From positions 1-64,000 of the forward strand of contig JACRCQ010000004.1 in assembly GCA_016218915.1 (NCBI GenBank): a stretch of DNA of 64,000 nt. The letters are read 5' to 3'. A model generated the notes under the pieces. The model searched no databases. It had not been told where the DNA came from and saw nothing but the letters and a program-made list of their open reading frames with translations. Below are positions 9,632-18,468 of the stretch, piece after piece (positions within the stretch are counted from its first letter, which is position 1; each line of letters begins with the position of its first letter). A program made the position numbers and the translations under genes. The DNA is from Deltaproteobacteria bacterium. GTDB lineage: Bacteria; Myxococcota_A; Polyangia; Polyangiales; Polyangiaceae.

Positions 9632-11311
9632 ATGAGCCGCTTTCCTGCGATCCGTCTCAGGGGTCTCGCCTACGGCCTCGGGATGCTCTGGCTGGTGGTG
9701 CAGGTGGCGCTGGTGCACCGTTGGTTCGTGCAGCCCTATGCGGTCTGGATCGGGTGCGATGAGGCGTACATCACGGCCTTTGGACAACGCCTGCTCGAAG
9801 GGCACTGGGTTCCCTACGTGGATGCGGTCAGCCATCGCGGCCCGGTCCTGTATTGGGTGTCCGCGATCCTGCAGGCGATTGGCGGCCGCAACAGCTGGGC
9901 GGCGATCCGCGCGGGCTCCCTGATCTTCAACGAGGTCTCCCTGGTGCTGGTGTTCGCCATCGGCGCCGTGGCCCGCAAGCCCCTGGCAGGATTCCTCGGA
10001 GCCGCCATCTTCGTGTGGGCGGCCACGTTCGCGCTTCCTGCCCACGACGGCATTGCGCTCAACGGCGAGATCGTGTCTCTGCCCTTCGTACTGGGAGCGA
10101 CGCTGCTCACGCTGGCCGGCACGCGGGACGGTGGACGGGCAGAAAGCAGGATGTGGTTGGCTGCGGGGTCCGGGGCGCTGGTCGTGATCGGAGGCCTGAG
10201 CAAGCAGCCCGCGTTCGTGCACCTGCTGCCGATCGCGCTGTGGTGGTGGTCCGACGCGCGCAAGCGTCAGGCCGGTGCGAGCAGCGCTGACTGGCGTCCA
10301 TTGCTCGCGCTCGGAGTCGGCGCAGCGACTCCTTTGCTGGCGTTGGTGTCGTTCTACCTGCGCGCTGGGCACTTGCGCGCGCTGCTCTACTATCTGGTGA
10401 CCTACAACCGGAAGGTCTATCTCGCGCCGATCACCGTGGGCGTGGCCATCGAGGCGCTCTACGGATTCTGCAGGGCGCACGCGGAGCTCGTGCTGCTCGT
10501 GGTGGTGGGGGCTGCCTGGTGGCTGGGGCGCATGCTGCATGCCACGGAGCGGGTCCGCTCTGCGCGATCCTGGCTCGCGGCGTACAGCGCCACGGCGCTG
10601 AGCTCGACGGTGACTGCGCAGGCGTTGCTGGCGTTCGCGGGGGCATGCTCGACGTTCCGGTTCTTCGATCACTACTTCGTGAGCGCCGTGCCCTGGCTCG
10701 GGCTGATGCTCGGGCTGATCGTCGACGAGCGAATCGAATCAGGGCAGCCGAGGTCGTCGGCGCGTGGAGCCTGGGCGCGCGCCATCATCGTCGGCTCGCT
10801 CGTGGGGATGCTCGCCCTGATGGGCAAGGTGCACACGCACTGGCTCGATGGGCAGCGTCGGCTTGGATTCTTCGGGGATCCGCACGACGAGCCGATCACC
10901 AACTACGTCGTGGCGAACACGCGTCCGACCGATCGCATCTTCACCTGGGGATTTGCCCCTGAGTACTACGTGTCGACCGGGCGTCGGGCTGCCTCCAGGT
11001 TCGTCTACACCACGTTCGTGGCAGGTCTGGTTCCCTGGTTCGATCGCTACACGGTCGAGCAGGAGGACGCGCTTGCGGTGCCCGGCTCGCGCGAGGTGCT
11101 CCTGAGGGAGCTCGAGCTGGAGCAGCCCGAGCTGATCCTCGACGTGCCCAACTCGCTCCGCAACCGGAGCATGCGTCGCTACGAGATGCTCGCGAGCTAC
11201 GTGGAGTCGATGTACTGCTACGAGGCGACGATCGTGGGCAGGAACGGTCACACCAGCGACATCTACCGGCGCCGTCACGGCGACTGCGCCCGTCCGATGC
11301 CCCCCAGGTGA
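9632..11311 (+). CDS. GT39-type (ArnT/PMT-like) membrane glycosyltransferase
   Basis: 559 residues, very hydrophobic with about 11-13 membrane segments. The first periplasmic loop contains 'CDEAYITAFGQRLLEG' followed by 'YVDAVSHRGPVLYW', the acidic loop and PVLY pattern of GT-C enzymes that use polyprenyl-phosphate sugars (PF13231-like). A soluble C-terminal part ('TRPTDRIFTWGFAPEYYVSTGR') is also usual. It probably transfers a sugar to an envelope acceptor from the periplasmic side of the inner membrane. Donor and acceptor are unknown. It follows a lipoprotein gene by 9 bp. Confidence 0.78.
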   Translation: MSRFPAIRLRGLAYGLGMLWLVVQVALVHRWFVQPYAVWIGCDEAYITAFGQRLLEGHWVPYVDAVSHRGPVLYWVSAILQAIGGRNSWAAIRAGSLIFNEVSLVLVFAIGAVARKPLAGFLGAAIFVWAATFALPAHDGIALNGEIVSLPFVLGATLLTLAGTRDGGRAESRMWLAAGSGALVVIGGLSKQPAFVHLLPIALWWWSDARKRQAGASSADWRPLLALGVGAATPLLALVSFYLRAGHLRALLYYLVTYNRKVYLAPITVGVAIEALYGFCRAHAELVLLVVVGAAWWLGRMLHATERVRSARSWLAAYSATALSSTVTAQALLAFAGACSTFRFFDHYFVSAVPWLGLMLGLIVDERIESGQPRSSARGAWARAIIVGSLVGMLALMGKVHTHWLDGQRRLGFFGDPHDEPITNYVVANTRPTDRIFTWGFAPEYYVSTGRRAASRFVYTTFVAGLVPWFDRYTVEQEDALAVPGSREVLLRELELEQPELILDVPNSLRNRSMRRYEMLASYVESMYCYEATIVGRNGHTSDIYRRRHGDCARPMPPR

Positions 11312-11354
11312 TGCACGTGAAGGCCATGGAGCTCAACCCGGCGAGTGCATCCTG

Positions 11355-11642
11355 ATGAGCGAGCGATCTCCCGTCGTCCGATTCGAACCCTGGGGCCGCG
11401 TGTTCGTGGTCAAGCGGGGAGGCTCCCTGCTTCGGGCAGCACGACGCGCTCGGCTGCCGATCTCCAGCTCGTGCCGAGGCGAGGGGATCTGCCTTGCCTG
11501 CAGGGTGCGCGTGCTTCAGGGCGCTGAGAACCTGAGCCCACCGGCGGCTCGCGAGACTGCGGCGGGAATGGGCGGCGACGAGCGGCTCGCCTGCATGGCG
11601 TGCGTATTCGGCCCGGTGACCATCACGACGTCGTACTGGTAG
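11355..11642 (+). CDS. 2Fe-2S ferredoxin
   Basis: 95 residues matching plant-type [2Fe-2S] ferredoxins. The cluster ligands are seen in 'SSCRGEGICLACRVRVLQG' (CX5CX2C) and a fourth cysteine in 'RLACMACV'. The N-terminal 'VRFEPWGRVFVVKRGGSLLRAARRA' is the usual lead-in strand and helix. An extra cysteine follows the fourth ligand (CMAC). It is a small cytoplasmic electron carrier. It lies 45 bp upstream of a DUF1848 gene with C-terminal cysteine motifs, so it may serve that protein, but the partner is not proven. Confidence 0.87.
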   Translation: MSERSPVVRFEPWGRVFVVKRGGSLLRAARRARLPISSSCRGEGICLACRVRVLQGAENLSPPAARETAAGMGGDERLACMACVFGPVTITTSYW

Positions 11643-11686
11643 CCCGGCAGGTTGCAGGTCGCAGCAGGCCGGGTCACGATGGCCCG

Positions 11687-12667
11687 GTGCCAGCGCACAT
11701 CATCAGCGCGAGCCGGCGCACGGACATTCCGGCATTCTTCACCCCCTGGTTGATGCAGCGCATCCGCGCCGGGTTCGTGATGGTGCGCAACCCTCGCAAC
11801 CCCGAGCACGTGATGCGCGTGTCGCTCGCTGCCGACGACGTGATCGCGATCGTTTTCTGGTCCAGGGACTACGGGCGGCTGCTCCCGTACCTCGACGAAA
11901 TCGACGCGCGAGAGCTTCGCCCGTGCTTCCAGTTCACTCTCACAGGCTATGGCGCCCCGCTCGAGCTTCGGGGGCCATCCGAAGAGCAGGGCATCGACCA
12001 GTTCCGGAAGCTGTCCGCGCGCTATGGCTCGCGCAGGGTGATTTGGCGCTACGACCCGATCGTGATGGGAAGCCGGCACGACGCGACCTGGCACCTGTCC
12101 CGGTTCGAGGAGCTCGCGCGGAGGCTCGCGGGCGTGTCGTCCGATGCGGTGATCAGCTTCCTCGACATGTACGCTTCTGCACGTCGGGGCCTGGCGGCCG
12201 TGGCAGAGGCCACGGGCGAGCGGTTCGACGCTCCGACGCTCGAGGAGCGGATCGAGCTGGCCGGCAAGATGGTGGCGATCGGCGTCGAGCACGGGATGCG
12301 GGTTCGCATCTGCTGCGAGCCCGACGTGGCCGCATCAGCGGTCATCGAGCCGGCGCGATGCATCGATCCGGAGCTGATCCAGGAGATTGCGGGCGCCGCT
12401 GTGCTGAATCTGAGAGCAGCGCCTGCGCGAAAGGGGTGTGGCTGCGTGTTCGCCAGAGACATCGGCGCCTATCATTGCTGCGCCCACGGGTGCGTGTACT
12501 GCTACGCGAACGACTCGCCAGAAGCTGGTCTCGACAACGCACGCAAGGTGGATGCGAGCGCAAACCACCTGGGGGCAGGGGACATCGCGGAGCAAAAGCC
12601 GCCGTCGCGCAAGGGCGCGCAGCAGCTCCGGCTGGCGCTCGACGATCGACAGCGAGGGCGGCGGTGA
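11687..12667 (+). CDS. DUF1848 family protein
   Basis: 326 residues from GTG 11687. The N-terminus 'HIISASRRTDIPAFF' and 'MVRNPRNPEHVMRVSL', then 'IVFWSRDYGRLLPYLDE' and 'FQFTLTGYG', are hallmarks of DUF1848. So is the C-terminal cysteine block 'GCGCVFARDIGAYHCCAHGC' followed by VYCYAN, which looks like a metal or Fe-S ligand set. Biochemical function is unknown. The frame is open further upstream to 11600, but those residues do not match the family, so I start at the GTG before 'PAHIISASRR'. The neighbouring ferredoxin suggests redox chemistry. Confidence 0.8.
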   Translation: MPAHIISASRRTDIPAFFTPWLMQRIRAGFVMVRNPRNPEHVMRVSLAADDVIAIVFWSRDYGRLLPYLDEIDARELRPCFQFTLTGYGAPLELRGPSEEQGIDQFRKLSARYGSRRVIWRYDPIVMGSRHDATWHLSRFEELARRLAGVSSDAVISFLDMYASARRGLAAVAEATGERFDAPTLEERIELAGKMVAIGVEHGMRVRICCEPDVAASAVIEPARCIDPELIQEIAGAAVLNLRAAPARKGCGCVFARDIGAYHCCAHGCVYCYANDSPEAGLDNARKVDASANHLGAGDIAEQKPPSRKGAQQLRLALDDRQRGRR

Positions 12668-12742
12668 GCAGACCTCAAAGCCGCTCACGAAGGATCGTGC
12701 TAGGCTGGGAAGCCCGTTTCGCCCGCTCGTGCAGAGGCTGCC

Positions 12743-14347
12743 ATGACTGATGTCGAAACCCCGACGAATCCCGAGGATCCGCTCGTCGGCTCGACCATTG
12801 GCGGCAAGTACCGGGTGGTGCGGCTGTGCGGTCGCGGCGGCATGGGCAGCGTCTACGAGGCGCAGAACATCGCCATCGGCAAGAAGGTCGCCCTGAAGTT
12901 CATCGACCCGGCATCTGCCGGGAGCCCTGACGCAGTGCACAGGTTCCTGCGCGAGGCACAGGCCGCGAGCGCGGCCGAGAGCCTGCACATCGTGCAGGTG
13001 TTCGACGTGGGCGAGACGCCGGACGGCCGCCCGTACATGGTCATGGAGCTGCTGCGGGGCGAGAACCTTGCGCAGCGCTTGGGGCGCCTGGGACGCCTTC
13101 CGATCAGCGAGGCGGTTCACATCGCGGTGCACACGCTTCGCGGCCTGCGACGCGCCCACGAGGTCGGCATCGTGCACCGGGACCTCAAGCCCGAGAACAT
13201 CTTCCTGGTGGAGACCGATGACGATCCGATCTTCGTCAAGGTCGTCGATTTCGGCGTCTCGAAGATCCTCAAGCATGCTTCCTCGGACCTCGAGGTGGGC
13301 ACGCTCACCCGTCAGGGCGTGGTGCTCGGCACGCCCTACTACATGGCGCCCGAGCAGGCGCAGGGAATGCCTGATCTCGATGCCCGCACGGATCTGTGGG
13401 CGGTCGGCGCGATCCTCTGGGAATGCCTGACAGGCGAGCGACCGCACAAGGGCAAGACCTACGAGCAGGTGATCGTTGCGATCTGCACCAAGGACGTGCC
13501 GGATGTGCGCACGATCGTGCCTTCGGTCCCGGTGCGCATCGCCGACGTCATCAAGCGCGCGATGACCCGGGATCGCGAGCAGCGCGTGCAGACCGCCAAC
13601 GAGTTCATCGACTCGCTTCGGGACGCAGCGCCGGAGCTCGTCAGCTCCAATCCGTCGTTCGATCCAGCGCTCGACGCCACGCTCCTGTCGCCGCAGACTC
13701 CGCTGCACCCGATCAAGGCACCGCAGACTCCGCTGCACCCGGTGCCGTCGCCACGCGAGGTCGACGCGGGCGCTGCGGCCAACACGCGCTCCTCATGGTC
13801 GAGCAGCGAGTCGGGCAAGTCGCCCCTGGTGTCCGTCCCGCAGCAGGGATGGAAAGCGCACTGGCGCGTTGCCCTGCTGGGCGCAACCATGATGCTCGCT
13901 GCGTTTGCGCTCACCCTCGGGATGATGCGACGCAACCACGAGCAGCGCGAGTCAGGGCGGGGCATGGTCGCCAGCGCACCGACCGCGTCGCAGACCGTCC
14001 CTGCTTCCGTGGAGCTCCACGTCGTGCCGACTCCCTCCGCCGCGTCGGTGTTCGCCAACGACCGCCTCATGCCTGAAGGGATTCTCAAGGGCCCCGCGGG
14101 TTCTTCGATCAAGCTGCGCGTGGAAGCGGAAGGCTACAAGCCGGTGGAGCGCACCGTGGTTCTCGACGGCTCCGCGCATCATCTCGCTGTGGAGCTCGAG
14201 GCTGTCGCGGACGCGGCTCCCGTCGCAGACCCCCGAAAGACCAAGCCGTCCGGCGCGATCGCCAAGGCGTCGGATGCAGGCACATCCCCGCAGCCCAAGT
14301 CGTCGGGCATCGCCGGGGAGCTGAAGCTCAAGACGGACGGGCCGTGA
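12743..14347 (+). CDS. Hanks-type Ser/Thr kinase with C-terminal PEGA-like domain
   Basis: 534 residues. The kinase domain (about 20-300) has CGRGGMGSVYEA, 'VALKFI', 'HRDLKPENIFLVE', DFGVSK and 'GTPYYMAPEQAQG'. A Pro-rich linker with a duplicated 'PQTPLHP' unit, a transmembrane segment ('VALLGATMMLAAFALTLGMM') and a PEGA-like beta domain ('ELHVVPTPSAASVFANDR' to 'VERTVVLDG') follow. The PEGA part would lie outside the inner membrane and may sense or bind envelope material. Its TGA overlaps the ATG of the next gene by one base (TGATG), and the same coupling is repeated at the following junction, so the three genes form one module. Confidence 0.9.
   Translation: MTDVETPTNPEDPLVGSTIGGKYRVVRLCGRGGMGSVYEAQNIAIGKKVALKFIDPASAGSPDAVHRFLREAQAASAAESLHIVQVFDVGETPDGRPYMVMELLRGENLAQRLGRLGRLPISEAVHIAVHTLRGLRRAHEVGIVHRDLKPENIFLVETDDDPIFVKVVDFGVSKILKHASSDLEVGTLTRQGVVLGTPYYMAPEQAQGMPDLDARTDLWAVGAILWECLTGERPHKGKTYEQVIVAICTKDVPDVRTIVPSVPVRIADVIKRAMTRDREQRVQTANEFIDSLRDAAPELVSSNPSFDPALDATLLSPQTPLHPIKAPQTPLHPVPSPREVDAGAAANTRSSWSSSESGKSPLVSVPQQGWKAHWRVALLGATMMLAAFALTLGMMRRNHEQRESGRGMVASAPTASQTVPASVELHVVPTPSAASVFANDRLMPEGILKGPAGSSIKLRVEAEGYKPVERTVVLDGSAHHLAVELEAVADAAPVADPRKTKPSGAIAKASDAGTSPQPKSSGIAGELKLKTDGP
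13691..13740 (+). repeat. Short direct repeat inside kinase linker
   Basis: A 20-bp sequence beginning ccgcagactccg occurs at 13691-13710 and again at 13721-13740 with a period of 30 bp. It encodes the duplicated 'PQTPLHP' unit in the juxtamembrane linker. This looks like a recent in-frame tandem duplication. Confidence 0.8.
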
Positions 14348-15726
14348 TGGGGGTGCGGAGTCGAGTCGGACGCATTCTTCTCGCTTGCGCGGTGATGAGC
14401 GCAGCAGGGAGCGTGTGGGCAGACGACGCCCAGGAGACGGCACGTCGACACTTCAAGTCCGGCGTCGCGCTGTTCCAGAACGGCGACTTCACCGGTGCCC
14501 TGGCGGAATTCGAAGCCTCCCAGCGCGATCTGCCCAGCGCATCTTCCCTGCAGAACATCGCGCTGTGCCTCACGCGTCTGCACCGCTACCTGCCTGCCCT
14601 CGAGACGCTCGACAAGCTCAAGAGCGACTACGGAAGCACGCTTTCTCCGGAGGATCGCAAGGCGGTCGACGGCTCGATCCGGGAGCTGCTCCAGCTGGTG
14701 GGAACGGTCACGATGCGGGTGAGCCCGCCAGGTGCGATCGTGTCGATCAACGGCAAGCCGCTGTCGGCCGAGGCTGCGCGACGTCCCATCCGGCTGTCGT
14801 CGGGCGAGTACACGTTCAAAGCCGAGGCGCAGTTCCATGCTCCGGTGGAGCGGACCGAGACGATCGCAGGGGGCGACGACCGCACGATCGAGCTGGTGCT
14901 TCGTCCCCAGGCCGCCGAGGTCGAGATCTTCGCGAGTGATCGTGACGCAGCGATCGCGATCGACCGGCAGCCGGTGGCGTTCGGCGTGTGGACCGGGCCG
15001 TTGATGCCGGGCGAGCATCTGGTGCAGGTGTACAAGGACGGCTTCAAGCCGTTCACGACGCGCGTCCCAGTCAAGGCCGGGGATCACATCGAGCTCAGGC
15101 CGTTGCTCGGGCCGCCGGACTCCGACGCAGGGCGTTCGGCTTCGCCCGCGAACCCGAACGAGGTCGTTGCGCCGCGCGGCTGGTTCGCGCTGTTCACTGC
15201 GAACACCGTGGTGCCTCTCTACCATCCGGACCACTTCAAGTCGCGCGACGTGTGGATGGGCGGCTCCTACGGCGTGCGCGGCGGCTACCGCTTCTGGCAG
15301 AACGTGGCGTTCGAGGGGCTGATCGACATCGGCAAGCAGAGCGTAGGCCCTGGGGAGTACACCCCTCCCAACGCACCGGTCGGACGCACCACCTACGAGC
15401 TGAGCACGACCCGCGTCGGCGGCAACGTGCGTCTGCTCACCGGCGGGCGCGTGGCGCGGCTGTCGTCGGTGTTCGGCGTGGGCTCGGTCACGCACAAGCT
15501 GGAGCTGGGCGCCATCTCGGCGACCGGAAGCGAAGGCTACTTCCTGCTCGAATTCGGTGCGCAATTCAACATCGGCCACGTGCTCCTCGAGGCTGCGGCG
15601 TTGACGTACCTGGAGGGCGCAACCGCCATCAAGTACCAGGGCGAACGCATCTACACCGATCACACGATCATCCCGCAGGTGGGGGTCGGCTTCCGCGCCG
15701 GCTACGGCGAATGGGGGAGATGGTGA
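14347..15726 (+). CDS. TPR/PEGA protein with C-terminal outer-membrane-barrel-like region
   Basis: 459 residues. A signal peptide ends at 'GSVWADD'. A TPR-like part ('HFKSGVALFQNGDFTGALAEF') follows, then two PEGA-like repeats ('VTMRVSPPGAIVSINGKPL' and 'VEIFASDRDAAIAIDRQPV'), then from about residue 275 alternating strands ending 'VGVGFRAGYGEWGRW', as in outer-membrane barrels. I take the ATG at 14347; GTG 14344 is also in frame. It is coupled by TGATG overlaps to the kinase upstream and the SUMF1-like gene downstream, so all three probably act together at the envelope. Confidence 0.75.
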   Translation: MGVRSRVGRILLACAVMSAAGSVWADDAQETARRHFKSGVALFQNGDFTGALAEFEASQRDLPSASSLQNIALCLTRLHRYLPALETLDKLKSDYGSTLSPEDRKAVDGSIRELLQLVGTVTMRVSPPGAIVSINGKPLSAEAARRPIRLSSGEYTFKAEAQFHAPVERTETIAGGDDRTIELVLRPQAAEVEIFASDRDAAIAIDRQPVAFGVWTGPLMPGEHLVQVYKDGFKPFTTRVPVKAGDHIELRPLLGPPDSDAGRSASPANPNEVVAPRGWFALFTANTVVPLYHPDHFKSRDVWMGGSYGVRGGYRFWQNVAFEGLIDIGKQSVGPGEYTPPNAPVGRTTYELSTTRVGGNVRLLTGGRVARLSSVFGVGSVTHKLELGAISATGSEGYFLLEFGAQFNIGHVLLEAAALTYLEGATAIKYQGERIYTDHTIIPQVGVGFRAGYGEWGRW

Positions 15727-16472
15727 TGGTTTCTCGAAGCTCCTTGGCCGCCCTGGCCGTCGCTTCTCTCGCCTGCCTGTGCGCGGCGTCCCTGCCGCGG
15801 ATGGCGGCGGCCAAGGGCAAGCGTTGCCCCACGGGGATGGTGTCCGTTCTGGGACAGTTCTGCATCGACCCCTACGAAGGCTCGATCGAGGAGAAGAGAG
15901 GGCGGAAGTGGAAGCATCATTCGCCCTACGAGTCGGTTGCCGGCAAGGAGATCCGGGCCGTGTCGCGCAAAGGCGTCTATCCGCAGGCGTACATCAGCAG
16001 GAACGAGGCTGAGACCGCGTGCCAGGCATCGCACAAGCGTCTCTGCCGGAGCGAGGAGTGGCTGCGGGCCTGCAAGGGGCGCAACCCGAGCCGGTATCCC
16101 TACGGCGACGACCACAAGGCGGGGTACTGCAACGACGCGGGGGTTTCGCCTCTGAACCACTACTTCGGTGCGTCGAGCGGCGTGGACCCCACTGCCTACG
16201 GCTGGGGGCCGATGAACGATCCGCGGCTCAACCAGCTGCCCGGGTCGCTGGCGAAGACCGGTGCCTTTCGCAAGTGCACCAATGGGCTTCGCGTGTACGA
16301 CATGGTGGGCAACCTTCACGAGTGGGTCCAGGACGCCAGCGGAACGTTCCGAGGGGGTTACTACCTGGACACGCGGATCAACGGCGAAGGGTGCGACTAT
16401 CACACCGTGGCGCACAACGCCGACTACCACGACTACTCGACCGGGTTCAGGTGCTGCGCAGACACGAAGTAA
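15726..16472 (+). CDS. Exported SUMF1/FGE-domain protein
   Basis: 248 residues with a signal peptide (to about 'MAAAKG') and a SUMF1-type fold: 'CPTGMVSVLGQFCIDPYE', 'KRLCRSEEWLRACKGR', 'YPYGDDHKAGYCN', 'VYDMVGNLHEWVQDASG', 'FRGGYYLD' and 'STGFRCC'. These are the standard landmarks of formylglycine-generating-enzyme-like proteins. I cannot identify the paired catalytic cysteines of true FGE, so it may be a binding or structural member. ATG 15726 overlaps the previous stop (TGATG) and has GGGGGAG 6 nt upstream; ATG 15720 is an alternative. It is the third gene of the kinase module. Confidence 0.82.
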   Translation: MVSRSSLAALAVASLACLCAASLPRMAAAKGKRCPTGMVSVLGQFCIDPYEGSIEEKRGRKWKHHSPYESVAGKEIRAVSRKGVYPQAYISRNEAETACQASHKRLCRSEEWLRACKGRNPSRYPYGDDHKAGYCNDAGVSPLNHYFGASSGVDPTAYGWGPMNDPRLNQLPGSLAKTGAFRKCTNGLRVYDMVGNLHEWVQDASGTFRGGYYLDTRINGEGCDYHTVAHNADYHDYSTGFRCCADTK

Positions 16473-16491
16473 ATCGAGATTCGCCGTGCTC

Positions 16492-16520
16492 TTGCCCGGA
16501 TCCTCGTGGCGCGCTAGCAC
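16492..16520 (+). promoter_or_regulatory. Candidate sigma-70-type promoter for truD
   Basis: TTGCCC (16492-16497) and TAGCAC (16515-16520) are separated by 17 bp, 20-32 bp upstream of the TTG starts possible for truD. Partial matches only. Confidence 0.35.
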
Positions 16521-16551
16521 AAGCTCGCTTTTCCTAACATTGCAGGCCCCT

Positions 16552-17643
16552 TTGAAACCGACTGCCAGGATTCGAACGACTCCCTCTGACTTCGTCGTGG
16601 AGGAGATCCCTGCCTACGAGCCGTGCGGACAGGGTGCGCACCTGTTCCTGCGGATCCGCAAGACCGGCCTGACCACGTTCGAGTGCGCTCGCAGAATCGC
16701 AGCGCGCTTCAAGGTCGATCCCCGCGATGTGGGCTATGCGGGCATGAAGGATCGGCACGCTGTCACCACGCAGTCGTTCTCGGTGCCCATGGCTGAGACG
16801 GTGCAGCTCGAATCCCTGGGCTCGATCGACATCGAGGGAGTCGAGCTGCTGCAGGCGCGCCGTCACACAAACAAGCTCCGTACCGGACACCTGTCCGCCA
16901 ACCGTTTCCGGATCGCGCTTCGCCAACTGGATCCCCCCGAGAGCTTGCAAGATGTGCGCGAGGCGCTGCTGGCGACCGAGACTCGAGGGGTCCCGAACGC
17001 ATTCGGACCGCAGCGCTACGGGCGGCACGGTGACAATCCGGATCGCGCATTGGGGTGGCTGCGCGGCGCGAGCCGGGGACCGTCGAACCCGCGGGAAAAA
17101 AGGCTTCTGATCTCGTCGATCCAGTCGATGCTGTTCGACGAGGTGCTGCGCCGTCGGCAGGAGGATGGAACTTGGAACACGGTGCTTGCGGGAGACCTCG
17201 CCAAGCGTCATGACAGCGGTGGGCTGTTCGAGTGCGAGGATGAATCGGTGGATCGGCCGCGCGCCGAGCGCGGAGAGATCTCGGCAACCGGGCCGATCTT
17301 CGGAACTCGCATGCGCTGGCCCAAGGGCCTTGCTGCGGAAATCGAGCGTCAGGTTCTTGCCGACAAGCTAGGTGACGAAAAGATCCTTCAGCGTTTTGGA
17401 AAGAACGGGGAGGGGAGTCGGCGGGCACTACGGTTGGTGCGGACAGGTGTCCGGGTGTCCGCGTTGGAAGGAGACCCGAACGGGTTGCTGGTGGAGTTCG
17501 AGCTGCCGAAAGGGGCGTATGCCACGACTTTTCTCGGTGTGGCATGCACGCTGCTTGACGACGGCCAGCGGCGTGACGACAGAGACGGCGAAACATCGCG
17601 GCACGATGAATTGATGCAACACACGGAGTTCGATCCGGAGTAG
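16552..17643 (+). CDS. truD: tRNA pseudouridine(13) synthase TruD
   Basis: About 363 residues, usual length for TruD, which makes pseudouridine at position 13 of certain tRNAs. The signature 'DVGYAGMKDRHAVTTQ' holds the catalytic Asp (in MKDRHA). 'NAFGPQRYGRHGDN', 'LLISSIQSMLFDEVL', 'ATGPIFGTRM' and 'FELPKGAYATTFL' are conserved family segments. No ATG or GTG fits the N-terminus ('LKPTARIRTTPSDFVVEEIP'), so the start is probably TTG 16552 or TTG 16540, without a clear Shine-Dalgarno. The last ~30 residues are charged and probably disordered. It stands alone between the SUMF1-like gene and the exbB operon. Confidence 0.92.
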   Translation: MKPTARIRTTPSDFVVEEIPAYEPCGQGAHLFLRIRKTGLTTFECARRIAARFKVDPRDVGYAGMKDRHAVTTQSFSVPMAETVQLESLGSIDIEGVELLQARRHTNKLRTGHLSANRFRIALRQLDPPESLQDVREALLATETRGVPNAFGPQRYGRHGDNPDRALGWLRGASRGPSNPREKRLLISSIQSMLFDEVLRRRQEDGTWNTVLAGDLAKRHDSGGLFECEDESVDRPRAERGEISATGPIFGTRMRWPKGLAAEIERQVLADKLGDEKILQRFGKNGEGSRRALRLVRTGVRVSALEGDPNGLLVEFELPKGAYATTFLGVACTLLDDGQRRDDRDGETSRHDELMQHTEFDPE

Positions 17644-17679
17644 AGGTTCGGCACCAGTGAACCAAAGGAAACGCGACAG

Positions 17680-18438
17680 ATGAATCTGGTCGAGTGGCTC
17701 AAGCGAATCATGGTCGGTTTCGGCGCGACATGGGTCATGTGGCTCCTGATTGCGTTGAGCGTAGTGTCCGTGGCGATCATGCTGGAGCGCGGTTGGTTCT
17801 TCTATTCCATCCGCGATGACCTCGTGAAGCTCGCCCATGAGCTCAGGAGGCTGCTTCGTGACGGCGACATCGAGGGCGCGGTCAAGCGCATGCAGGCTTC
17901 TCCGAGCGCAGAAGGAGCTGTGGTCGTAGCAGGGCTGCTGGAATCGGACCGCGGCCCCAAGGCGGCCGAGGAAGCGATGCGCGGAGCTGCGGCCCTGCAA
18001 CGCATGCGTCTGGAGCGCCGGCTGGCCTACCTCGGCACGCTCGGCAACAACGCGCCGTTCATCGGGCTGTTCGGAACCGTCATCGGCGTCATCATGGCCT
18101 TCGACGAGCTCGGCAAGCACGCCCAGGGACCGGCGACCGCTGCAGCAGCCGCCATGGCGCCAACCACCGTCATGTCTGCCATCGCCGAAGCGCTCGTCGC
18201 CACCGGTGTGGGTCTGTTCGTCGCCATCCCCGCTGTCGCGGCGAACAACTTCTTCCAGCGCCGTGCCAAGCAGATCCTCGCCAACACCGACACCTTGTCG
18301 TGCGTTCTGCTCTCGTACCTGTTCGCAGTCGAGGTCGGTCAGGCCCCGCGTCCGTCAGCCGTTCCGCGCGCCGACGCAGCTCCGGCCAAGGCTCGTGTGT
18401 CGAAACCCAAGGTCGCGACCGAGGACGAGGAGAGCTAG
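17680..18438 (+). CDS. MotA/TolQ/ExbB proton channel family protein
   Basis: 252 residues with three membrane segments: one near the N-terminus ('WVMWLLIALSVVSVAIMLERGWF') and two in the C-terminal half ('LGTLGNNAPFIGLFGTVIGV' and 'ALVATGVGLFVAIPAVAANN'). 'GLFGTVIGVIMAF' and 'AEALVATGVGLFVAIPAV' are the ExbB/TolQ signature. It forms the proton-conducting part of an inner-membrane motor with the ExbD-type protein encoded 30 bp downstream. AAGGA lies upstream of the ATG. The Ala/Pro/Lys-rich tail is not part of the fold. It could energise TonB-type transport, a Tol-like function or gliding; the window does not decide. Confidence 0.92.
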   Translation: MNLVEWLKRIMVGFGATWVMWLLIALSVVSVAIMLERGWFFYSIRDDLVKLAHELRRLLRDGDIEGAVKRMQASPSAEGAVVVAGLLESDRGPKAAEEAMRGAAALQRMRLERRLAYLGTLGNNAPFIGLFGTVIGVIMAFDELGKHAQGPATAAAAAMAPTTVMSAIAEALVATGVGLFVAIPAVAANNFFQRRAKQILANTDTLSCVLLSYLFAVEVGQAPRPSAVPRADAAPAKARVSKPKVATEDEES

Positions 18439-18468
18439 CGCTCTTTCTGCAACCGAGGAGAACAGCAG

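Noticed and set aside
16560..16595. tRNA T-arm-like GATTCGAA sequence
   Set aside because: No acceptor or anticodon stems around it; it is the coding sequence of the TruD N-terminus.
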